Assembly: GCA_031263265.1 (NCBI GenBank)
Contig: JAISGE010000215.1
Coordinates: 1 to 5,181, forward strand
Length of the DNA stretch: 5,181 nt
Source: Treponema sp.
GTDB lineage: Bacteria; Spirochaetota; Spirochaetia; Treponematales; Breznakiellaceae
Direction of reading: 5' to 3'
Notes under the pieces: model-generated
The model's input: only the letters and a program-made list of their open reading frames with translations
Told to the model about the DNA's origin: nothing
Databases searched by the model: none
Program-made: the position numbers and the translations under genes
Part shown: piece after piece, positions 1 through 5,156 of the stretch
Layout: each line of letters opens with the position of its first letter
Position numbering within the stretch: the stretch's first letter is position 1

Positions 1-135
1 ATCAATGAGTATATCGGATATGTAGAAACTATAAAAAACTACCGCAACACTAAAGCCGCTACAGTCTCCGTATTGATGATAAAAATGTCCAACAGAATAT
101 ATATAAAAGGATAGAAAAATTATCCGACGAGCATC

Positions 136-175
136 CTGACAGGGAAATTATCGGGGGGGGGGGGGGGGGTATAAT
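136..175 (+). promoter_or_regulatory. Possible promoter with poly-G spacer
   Basis: A perfect TATAAT at 170-175 follows the G tract directly. The bases 17 bp upstream of it (147-152, ATTATC) are a poor -35. A better -35, CTGACA at 136-141, lies 28 bp upstream, too far at the present tract length; it would sit at 17 bp if the tract shrank to 6 G. A transcript starting near 182 would meet the terminator at 253 after about 70 bases and contains no ATG start before that hairpin, so any product would be a small RNA. This is an inference from position only. Confidence 0.25.
153..169 (+). repeat. Homopolymeric G tract, 17 bases
   Basis: Seventeen consecutive G residues are flanked by AT-rich unique sequence on both sides. 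Tracts this long are prone to slipped-strand length change, and poly-G tracts are a known source of phase variation in treponemes. Here the tract lies inside the frame-3 reading of the broken upstream ORF and directly abuts TATAAT (170-175), so length change could alter either a protein C-terminus or a promoter spacer. A base-calling artefact must also be considered. Confidence 0.9.
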
Positions 176-232
176 TAATTTTAATATAAAGACTTACAAG
201 CTATTTTCACAACAATAATACTACCTTTTTAT

Positions 233-253
233 AACAGCATACCGCTGTTTTTT
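233..253 (+). terminator. Rho-independent terminator
   Basis: AACAGC (233-238) pairs perfectly with GCTGTT (244-249) around a 5-base loop, and six T residues run through 248-253. The T run lies on the plus-strand 3' side only, so it serves plus-strand transcription. It sits 15 bases past the TAA of the broken ORF, the expected place for that gene's terminator. The stem is short, so efficiency may be modest. Confidence 0.6.
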
Positions 254-263
254 ATGCACTGCA

Positions 264-501
264 TCATACCCAGGCATCAGCCGGTTCATCTGCAACGCAG
301 GTGCTTACGAACTTTTTTCAAGATCCGTAAAAGCACTTGTATTGATCTATAGCACATTCATCTTTGTTTGTCTAGGGCATTTTCAAAAAAATATGATTTC
401 CCAGTGATAATTTTGCCCTTAAGCATAACGAGGGAATAGTTTACCCCCTCAGGCTTATTTTTGTTTAGGGCCTTGCCGGGAGTATATTTGTTTTTATGGA
501 T
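264..501 (-). pseudogene. Possible decayed minus-strand ORF, family unknown
   Basis: On the minus strand a frame without stops runs from 501 to a TGA at 358-360 and ends with a protein-like string (GVNYSLVMLKGKIITGKSYF, then FENALDKQR). No good start codon or ribosome site precedes it. A second frame just downstream continues with KDECAIDQYKCFYGS, an in-frame TGA (318-320), then KKFVSTCVADEPADAWV and a TGA at 264-266. Read together, this could be a gene remnant carrying one frameshift near 358-371 and one nonsense change. The opposite strand is also open over 219-404 in one frame, so the strand is uncertain and chance openness is possible. I do not recognise a family. Confidence 0.22.
461..488 (+). 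promoter_or_regulatory. Candidate promoter for the DUF2804 gene
   Basis: TTGTTT (461-466) and TATATT (483-488) are separated by 16 bp, which would start transcription about 25 bases before the ATG at 520. A second AT-rich -10-like hexamer, TATAGT (503-508), lacks a suitably spaced -35. The region is so AT-rich that such matches are easily made by chance. Confidence 0.3.
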
Positions 502-519
502 TTATAGTACATTATATAT

Positions 520-1548
520 ATGGCGCAAATTGAACATAAGGTACCGGTTTCCATTCTGGATGCCAATGGCAGGCCGGTCCATTTTGGGTGGGCCCGTTCA
601 GCCCTCTTTCGCTATGATCCCATGGCAATTCGAGTATCTCCCCGGCGGCTTACCCAGTCTGACCGGTATATCATTTTTTCTTCCACCCATTTAATTGGGT
701 TTGAAATCCTTGAAAGCGGCTATTTAGGCTATATCGGTATATCCCTTATTTCATTCAAGGATAAGCAGTGGGTTTCCCAGACCTTGCTAGCCCCCTTTCC
801 TATAGGACTCTTTGAAATGCCGTTCAGCAGTGAAACCGATTCGGTGAGGGTTCAGCGAAAACAGGCGCTGCTTAATTTCATTACCATGCAAGAAGGGGTA
901 CGGATCATAAAAGCGGATATTCCTAAGTTTGGACATCACCGAAAACTACGGGGAGAGTTAGTCTTATTTGGCCCCCCTGGGGCACAGTCTATGGTTACCC
1001 ACATGCCGTGGCGGCGGGAAAAAAACGCATTCTGCTATTCCCGGCGTTCTCCCTGGTATATTGTTGAAGGAGTGATCCAGTTTGGTACCACTGAATTGGT
1101 ATTTACCCGGGGTAATGCCTGGGGGATTTTCGATTGGAACCGGGGGGTACGCCCCCAATCAGATATACGGTACTGGGCAGCGGCCTGCGGCCTAAGCCAG
1201 GGAAAACAGATTGGCTTTAGTGTAGGGTATGGTTCTGCAGATTCCGGCCTGGGAACAGAAAACGCCTTTTTTCTGGATGGAACCCTGCATAAACTGGATC
1301 AAGTTACCTTTCATATTTCTCCGACCAATTGGCTGCTGCCTTGGCATTTCACCAGTAATGATAACCGCCTGGAAATGCAGTTTACCCCCCAGCAGGAACG
1401 GGTAGAACATAATCGCATGTTTTTTCACTCTCTGAAATTCAGACAAGTATGCGGGTTTTTCTCCGGGAAAATTACCCTGGATGACGGCTCTGTATGTACC
1501 TTTCAAAACATCACTGGGTTTGCAGAACGGCGAAAAACCCGCTTATAA
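520..1548 (+). CDS. DUF2804 domain-containing protein
   Basis: This 342-residue protein matches the DUF2804 family over its whole length. The N-terminus has the family pattern of a short acidic/basic lead, then LDANGRPVHFGWAR (about residues 13-26) and a following RYDP. The core has the hallmark GIFDWNRGV (202-210), then a tryptophan-rich stretch, ENAFFLDG (247-254) and HKL, and the C-terminus has QVCGFFSG, a DDG turn and a GFAE ending. There is no signal peptide and no membrane segment, so it is probably cytoplasmic. No enzymatic activity is established for the family, and I assign none. The ATG at 520 is the only standard start, because an in-frame TAG lies at 505-507; no Shine-Dalgarno precedes it. 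The gene converges on glgC with a 9-base gap and no clear terminator between them. The family call is strong; the function is unknown. Confidence 0.9.
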   Translation: MAQIEHKVPVSILDANGRPVHFGWARSALFRYDPMAIRVSPRRLTQSDRYIIFSSTHLIGFEILESGYLGYIGISLISFKDKQWVSQTLLAPFPIGLFEMPFSSETDSVRVQRKQALLNFITMQEGVRIIKADIPKFGHHRKLRGELVLFGPPGAQSMVTHMPWRREKNAFCYSRRSPWYIVEGVIQFGTTELVFTRGNAWGIFDWNRGVRPQSDIRYWAAACGLSQGKQIGFSVGYGSADSGLGTENAFFLDGTLHKLDQVTFHISPTNWLLPWHFTSNDNRLEMQFTPQQERVEHNRMFFHSLKFRQVCGFFSGKITLDDGSVCTFQNITGFAERRKTRL

Positions 1549-1557
1549 ACCCAACCC

Positions 1558-2829
1558 TTAGATGATCGTTCCTGGATAGAGAATGGCGTTTTTGGGGATC
1601 ACGATGATGCCGTCTACGATGTAATGGTGGCCATAATTGCCGTCACTGCGGTTTATGGGATCAACCCCAATACGGCAGCCTTCGCCAATGCAGGCGTTTT
1701 TATCAATAATAGCCCCTTTAATAATGGCTCCCCTGCCAATACCCACATTAGGCGTCCGCGCCTCCGCATTGTACTGTTTCTTGATTTCCGATTCATAGAA
1801 GTCTGCTCCCATACAGACCACGCCGTTCAGACTGGAGCCCGATTCAATCACCGTTCTGACTCCCACGATTGAGTTGGTAATGGAGGCATTGGTAATGATG
1901 CACCCTTCTGCAGCTATAGACTGGTTCATGTTGCTGAAATTCATCTTTGAGGGGGGCAGATTCCGCATGTGGGTATAGATGGGCATGGTTTCATCATGAA
2001 TATCAAAGCGGGGACGCAGGGTAGTGAGTTCCAAGTTTGCCTCATAGAAATTCTTGATGGTTCCAATATCTTCCCAATACCCATCAAACAGGTAGGCATT
2101 GACTTTTAAGGTATTAATGGCCTGGGGAATAATTTCTTTACCAAAATCGGTCAATTCATTATTGAGGCAGGCTTCCATATCTGGAGCATTAAAAACATAA
2201 ATGCCCATAGACGCCAGGTAGCTGTCTCCCTTGGTTTTATCCGTCCGCAGTTCAGGGGGTACCTTAAAATCACCAATATCCTTAATAGGTCCTGGTTTTT
2301 CCAGGAATTGGATAATGGTGTTGTTTTTATCCACCTTGAGAATCCCCAACTGACTTGCATCTTCCCGGTTTACCGTGGTACAGGCAATGGTAATAGATGC
2401 CCCTGATTCCTTGTGTTTCTTGAGGAGGTCTTTAAGATTCATCCGGTAAAGCTGATCCCCGGAAAGAATCAGGTAATACGCAGGATCTTGGCTCCTAAAA
2501 TGAACGAAATTTTTTCGAACCGCATCAGCGGTTCCCTCATACCAGCCGGAATGTTCAAAGGTTTGTTCAGCAGCGAGGATTTCAACAAATCCCCGGGAGA
2601 ACAAATCAAATACATAGGTTTGGGCCAGATGCAGATGCAAGGATGCAGAATTGAATTGGGTTAGGATATATATTTGCCGTAACTCGGCATTGATACAATT
2701 AGATATGGGTATATCTACGAGCCTGAATTTACCTCCAAAGGGAACAGCAGGTTTGGCTCTTGCTTGAGTTAAAGGAAACAAACGGGTTCCTTTTCCGCCC
2801 CCCAATACGATAGACAAGACTTCAGCCAT
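1558..2829 (-). CDS. glgC: Glucose-1-phosphate adenylyltransferase (ADP-glucose pyrophosphorylase)
   Basis: GlgC makes ADP-glucose and pyrophosphate from ATP and glucose-1-phosphate, the committed step of bacterial glycogen synthesis, in the cytoplasm. Numbered from the ATG at 2829 (423 residues), the nucleotide-binding signature GGGKGTRL is at 10-17, followed by RAKPAVPFGGKFRLVDIPIS. GWYEGTADAV is near 95-104, and GDQLY carries the catalytic aspartate D125. FLEKP holds the glucose-1-phosphate lysine K178, and GYWEDIGT has the second metal-site aspartate D254. The last ~125 residues show the repetitive I/V/G pattern of the left-handed beta-helix domain used for oligomerisation and allostery. 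Length is normal and all key residues are present. An upstream in-frame GTG (2838) would add three residues but overlaps the Shine-Dalgarno AAGGAGG, so the ATG is preferred. No other glycogen gene is nearby. The allosteric effectors cannot be read from sequence. Confidence 0.96.
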   Translation of the reverse strand: MAEVLSIVLGGGKGTRLFPLTQARAKPAVPFGGKFRLVDIPISNCINAELRQIYILTQFNSASLHLHLAQTYVFDLFSRGFVEILAAEQTFEHSGWYEGTADAVRKNFVHFRSQDPAYYLILSGDQLYRMNLKDLLKKHKESGASITIACTTVNREDASQLGILKVDKNNTIIQFLEKPGPIKDIGDFKVPPELRTDKTKGDSYLASMGIYVFNAPDMEACLNNELTDFGKEIIPQAINTLKVNAYLFDGYWEDIGTIKNFYEANLELTTLRPRFDIHDETMPIYTHMRNLPPSKMNFSNMNQSIAAEGCIITNASITNSIVGVRTVIESGSSLNGVVCMGADFYESEIKKQYNAEARTPNVGIGRGAIIKGAIIDKNACIGEGCRIGVDPINRSDGNYGHHYIVDGIIVIPKNAILYPGTII

Positions 2830-2837
2830 AATACGCA

Positions 2838-2844
2838 CCTCCTT
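2838..2844 (-). promoter_or_regulatory. glgC ribosome binding site
   Basis: The minus strand reads AAGGAGG, then 8 bases, then the ATG at 2829. This near-perfect Shine-Dalgarno decides the start: the alternative GTG at 2838-2836 begins inside it and could not use it. Confidence 0.85.
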
Positions 2845-2882
2845 AATACAGACTTCTAAATAGTATAGGAATTATCACCACC

Positions 2883-2898
2883 ACTTAGGTAGGTAAGT
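2883..2898. repeat. Short inverted repeat near the glgC transcript start
   Basis: ACTTA (2883-2887) and TAAGT (2894-2898) flank a 6-base centre that itself repeats GGTA. It falls just downstream of the predicted glgC start site, where an operator or a small leader hairpin could act. The arms are only five bases, so chance is quite possible. Confidence 0.3.
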
Positions 2899-2910
2899 CG
2901 CTTTATTATC

Positions 2911-2940
2911 AGTATAAACAAAAATTTTTTGTTTTGTCGA
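2911..2940 (-). promoter_or_regulatory. Candidate sigma-70-type promoter of glgC
   Basis: On the minus strand TCGACA (2940-2935, five of six consensus bases) and TATACT (2916-2911, five of six) are separated by 18 bp. Transcription would start near 2904 and leave a leader of about 75 bases. A second TATACT (2867-2862) has no good -35. The spacer is filled by a perfect palindrome, listed separately. Expression could also come from read-through of the upstream parC, since no convincing terminator lies between them. Confidence 0.5.
2916..2934. repeat. 19-bp palindrome in the glgC promoter spacer
   Basis: AAACAAAAATTTTTTGTTT has 9-bp arms that match perfectly around one central base. It lies between the proposed -35 and -10, exactly where spacer-binding regulators act, so it is a candidate operator. 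It is wholly A/T apart from one C and one G, so an intrinsic bend or chance remains possible. It does not look like a terminator, because the stem has almost no G-C pairs. Confidence 0.5.
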
Positions 2941-3026
2941 TAGTCTTCTTTCTTTATTTAGGATAAATCCATAGACGCCGCTTGTTCTCTGTCCATTTAT
3001 GGTAACGTGAGTGGGAGTACCGGGCC

Positions 3027-4949
3027 TTATTGCACCTCAACCCGTTCTATTTCCCGATCCGTCAGTTTCACCCCGTAAGCTTTAAGTCCTTTAACCGGAT
3101 AATCCTGGGCTTTAAAGGTTCCTTTGGTAATTCTGATCCGAGGCTTAGGAACATAATACGCGGTAAAGTTGAATTGTTGCCGGGTATCCACCTGTAAAAC
3201 CAAAGCCCCTTCAGGAACCAAGGAATACTCCTTGTTCATGATCCACCCTTCAATGACACAACGCTTGATCCAAGGGCACCCGGTCTTTTCTTCCTTATAA
3301 AGTATGGTGAACACCAATGCGGCCAAGGCTTCTTTGTCCGCTACCCCTATCCACCAGGCCCCTGGACCGATAAAGGTCTTCTCAGGAAGTTCTGCCACCA
3401 CACTATAGGTTCCATTGTTCTTGATAATGAGGATCCGGTCGAAGGGCGAAAGCACCGCTATCAGTTCCCCTATTACCGCGGTGCCTAGATAACCCGTCAC
3501 CCGGTCATACTTGAGTTCCTGGTCTTTCTTGACCACTTCTTTCACCGCAACCTTGGCAAAGGTCTCAACTATGGTCTTCCGCTGCCCCTTATCGAGGTCC
3601 TCATTGACCCTAACCTTGGCCATGATGCCATCTAAGAAGCGCACCGTATAGGGGATGATCCCTTTAAGGTGCTTGTTTATCTCCTTAATCCGGCTGCTTA
3701 TTTCAAGGCTCTCTGCCTGAGCTCGTGCGGTGTCGTAAAGGGATATACGCCTGATGGGTATCCTGAGTAGGTGTTCCACATCTTCAGCAGCTAGACCCCG
3801 GCTTCCCACTTCCTTTGAGAAGGGACGAAACCCCTGAATCACCGCGGCTTCAACCGCTTCAGAAGTCTTCATCTTTTCAATGGTCTTATAAATCTGCTCT
3901 TCAATGAAAAGCCGTTCCAGGGTACGCAGGCGGAGCTTATGCTGGAGTTCCTTTTTTTCCACTTCTAGTTCTTTCGTGAGGACCTGCTGAAGCATCTGGG
4001 CGTGATACTGTATTATCTGGGTGATGCTCATCACCACCGGGAGATTATCCTGAATTACCAAGAGATTCACCGAGATGGACTGTTCACATTCGGTAAAGGC
4101 AAACAGGGCATTCACGGTTTCTTCAGAATACACCCCCCGGGCCAAGCGAATTTCGATTTCCACCTTTTCAGCGGTAAAGTCGTTGATGGCCTGGATCTTG
4201 ATGCGTCCTGCCTTGGCTGCGGTTTCTACGCTATTAATGAGACTTTCTGTGGTGGAACCGAAGGGTAGTTCTCGGATGATGATCCGTTTCGGGTCTGAAG
4301 TATCGAGTTTGGCTCGAACTAATACTTTGCCGTTTCCATCTTTGTACTCTGATACATCCACGATCCCAGCGGTGGGGAAGTCGGGGTACAGGTGGAAGGA
4401 TTTACCTTCAAGACAAGCCTTCTCCGCTTCCAGCACCTCAAGGATGTTATGGGGTAAGATCTTGGTAGACATGCCCACGGCAATACCCTCAGCACCCATG
4501 ACCAGGACTACCGGGATCTTGGCAGGAAACAGTACCGGCTCCTTGTTCCGGCCATCGTAAGAGTCGGTCATCAGGGTGAGTTTGGGATTATACAAGATGT
4601 CCTTTGCGAGGGCCGTTGCCCTACATTCGATGTACCGAACTGCGGATGCCTCATCCCCCGTGTAGATATTCCCAAAATTACCCTGCCTATCGATGAACAT
4701 ATTCTTATTCGCCAAAACCACCAGCGCGGAACCAATGGAAGCGTCGCCGTGGGGGTGGTACTTCATGCAGTGCCCGACCACGTTTGCTACCTTATGAAAC
4801 TTCCCATCATCCATTTCAAAGAGCGAATGAAGAATCCGGCGCTGTACCGGCTTGAGACCATCTTCCAGATCCGGGATTGCCCTATCCTTGATTACATAAG
4901 AAGCGTATTCAAGAAAATTTTTATCAAATAAATTTTTAATAAAAGCCAT
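3027..4949 (-). CDS. parC: DNA topoisomerase IV subunit A / GyrA-family protein (ParC type)
   Basis: This is the DNA-breaking and rejoining subunit of a type IIA topoisomerase, expected to pair with a ParE/GyrB ATPase subunit (not in the window) to unlink daughter chromosomes. It has 640 residues. The winged-helix breakage domain is N-terminal: RAIPDLEDGLKPVQRRIL at about 23-40, KYHPHGDASIG at 63-73, and the catalytic tyrosine Y106 preceded by R105 in SAVRYIECR. GAEGIAVGMSTKILPHN (152-168) is the typical tower-side motif. A coiled coil spans roughly 320-460 around the C-gate stretch LLRIPIRRISLYD. The tail from about 480 is short and lacks a GyrA box, which favours a decatenase over a negatively supercoiling gyrase. 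At the quinolone-determining sites it has Ala70 and Ser74 in place of the E. coli GyrA Ser83 and Asp87. The ATG at 4949 has a weak AAGG site 9 bases upstream. Some databases would label it gyrA; ParC fits better. Confidence 0.93.
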   Translation of the reverse strand: MAFIKNLFDKNFLEYASYVIKDRAIPDLEDGLKPVQRRILHSLFEMDDGKFHKVANVVGHCMKYHPHGDASIGSALVVLANKNMFIDRQGNFGNIYTGDEASAVRYIECRATALAKDILYNPKLTLMTDSYDGRNKEPVLFPAKIPVVLVMGAEGIAVGMSTKILPHNILEVLEAEKACLEGKSFHLYPDFPTAGIVDVSEYKDGNGKVLVRAKLDTSDPKRIIIRELPFGSTTESLINSVETAAKAGRIKIQAINDFTAEKVEIEIRLARGVYSEETVNALFAFTECEQSISVNLLVIQDNLPVVMSITQIIQYHAQMLQQVLTKELEVEKKELQHKLRLRTLERLFIEEQIYKTIEKMKTSEAVEAAVIQGFRPFSKEVGSRGLAAEDVEHLLRIPIRRISLYDTARAQAESLEISSRIKEINKHLKGIIPYTVRFLDGIMAKVRVNEDLDKGQRKTIVETFAKVAVKEVVKKDQELKYDRVTGYLGTAVIGELIAVLSPFDRILIIKNNGTYSVVAELPEKTFIGPGAWWIGVADKEALAALVFTILYKEEKTGCPWIKRCVIEGWIMNKEYSLVPEGALVLQVDTRQQFNFTAYYVPKPRIRITKGTFKAQDYPVKGLKAYGVKLTDREIERVEVQ

Positions 4950-4969
4950 TAATCCATACCTTAATCTCT

Positions 4970-4998
4970 GAAAACTACGTTTTCAACGTACTATTTTC
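4970..4998. repeat. Overlapping double dyad in the parC leader/divergent region
   Basis: Two perfect 6-bp inverted repeats share bases: GAAAAC (4970-4975) with GTTTTC (4979-4984), and TACGTT (4976-4981) with AACGTA (4985-4990). The second is extended by GAAAA (4970-4974) pairing with TTTTC (4994-4998) across an uneven internal loop. The two folds exclude each other. There is no strong T tract after it on either strand, so a terminator is unlikely; an operator or leader switch is more plausible. Confidence 0.5.
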
Positions 4999-5009
4999 GG
5001 AGGTGATCC
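4999..5009 (+). promoter_or_regulatory. Perfect 11-base anti-16S sequence (extended Shine-Dalgarno)
   Basis: GGAGGTGATCC is the exact complement of the conserved 3' end of bacterial 16S rRNA. Seven bases after it an ATG (5017) opens a 7-codon ORF, MIDLRGN, ending in TGA at 5038-5040, which overlaps an ATG at 5040 (TGATG). That second ATG is in frame with the gene start proposed at 5157. The GGAGG core is 13 bases from the ATG, longer than ideal. Use as a ribosome site needs a plus-strand transcript starting further left, for which I see no good promoter. Confidence 0.35.
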
Positions 5010-5016
5010 ACAACCT

Positions 5017-5046
5017 ATGATAGACCTTAGGGGTAATTGATGTCTA
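5017..5046 (-). promoter_or_regulatory. Candidate parC promoter
   Basis: On the minus strand TAGACA (5046-5041, five of six consensus) and TATCAT (5022-5017, five of six) are 18 bp apart. Transcription would start near 5010 and give a leader of about 60 bases that includes the double dyad at 4970-4998. No better-placed alternative was found on this strand. Confidence 0.4.
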
Positions 5047-5097
5047 TGGTGATTGTCATGCTCTTCAATTCGGAATATGAAAATTCTTTTAGGGAAA

Positions 5098-5126
5098 TTC
5101 ACTCGGAAGACGAAAGGTGGTATACT
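5098..5126 (+). promoter_or_regulatory. Candidate extended -10 promoter for the right-edge gene
   Basis: TTCACT (5098-5103, four of six) and TATACT (5121-5126, five of six) are separated by 17 bp, and the -10 is preceded by TG at 5118-5119, the extended -10 pattern. Transcription would begin near 5133, about 24 bases before the ATG at 5157, which has a strong Shine-Dalgarno. The agreement of promoter, ribosome site and start supports the call. Confidence 0.5.
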
Positions 5127-5130
5127 CATA

Positions 5131-5156
5131 AGCGGTCCTTGGGGAGGGGACCTGCT
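5131..5156 (+). promoter_or_regulatory. Leader hairpin presenting the Shine-Dalgarno in its loop
   Basis: GGTCC (5134-5138) pairs with GGACC (5148-5152) around a 9-base loop holding GGGGAGG (5141-5147). AGC (5131-5133) and GCT (5154-5156) extend the stem past one bulged T, ending right at the ATG. The predicted transcript start lies at the foot of the hairpin. Such a shape can serve a translational regulator that binds GGA in a loop, but no regulator is shown here. Confidence 0.4.

Larger units (their letters stand above)
1..218 (+). pseudogene. 3' end of a frame-broken small hypothetical ORF running through a poly-G tract
   Basis: The gene is cut by the left edge. Frame 1 is open from base 1 to a TAG at 112-114 and reads like protein early on (NEYIGYVETIKNYRNTKAAT). 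From about base 72 the protein-like reading moves to frame 3 (DDKNVQQNIYKRIEKLSDEH, then PDREII), which crosses the G tract and stops at TAA 216-218. Frame 3 has a stop at 51-53, so one intact protein needs a frame change between about 54 and 111, equivalent to one missing base. With 17 G the tail after the glycines is IINFNIKTYKLFSQQ; with 16 or 18 G it would stop within a few codons. A terminator follows 15 bases after the stop. I do not recognise the family. The charged, lysine-rich style resembles small prophage-type proteins, but that is only an impression. A sequencing error could also explain the break. Confidence 0.4.
254..519. other. AT-rich intergenic region upstream of the DUF2804 gene
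   Basis: No intact gene is visible here. Besides the possible decayed minus-strand ORF it holds only weak hairpins: GTGCTTACG (301-309) with CGTAAAAGCAC (326-336), imperfect with a 2-base bulge, and GAGGG (430-434) with CCCTC (446-450). Neither is followed by a convincing T tract. No tRNA-like or riboswitch-like structure was seen. Confidence 0.5.

Noticed and set aside
301..336. Imperfect hairpin as a possible terminator
   Set aside because: The stem has a 2-base bulge and no T tract follows on either strand.
430..465. GAGGG/CCCTC hairpin followed by a T-rich stretch
   Set aside because: Only five pairs with an 11-base loop, and the T run begins seven bases after the stem, too far for a normal terminator.
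461..694. Plus-strand 77-codon ORF starting with TTG
   Set aside because: It overlaps the DUF2804 gene in another frame, has no ribosome site, and its sequence is hydrophobic shadow of the real gene.
1516..1540. GGGTTT/AAACCC inverted repeat as a terminator between the convergent genes
   Set aside because: It lies within the DUF2804 coding sequence, has a 13-base loop, and no T tract follows on the plus strand.
2941..3026. Weak inverted repeats after parC (CCATA/TATGG and ATAAAT/ATTTAT) as a parC terminator
   Set aside because: The arms are short and broken by unpaired bases, and no T run follows on the minus strand.
4075..4560. Plus-strand 161-codon ORF opposite parC
   Set aside because: It is antisense to a well-conserved coding region and has no family signature or ribosome site of its own.
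4995..5015. Fragment of a 16S rRNA gene on the minus strand
   Set aside because: Only the 11-base end motif, plus an interrupted GGTTG, matches; the flanks show no further 16S sequence.
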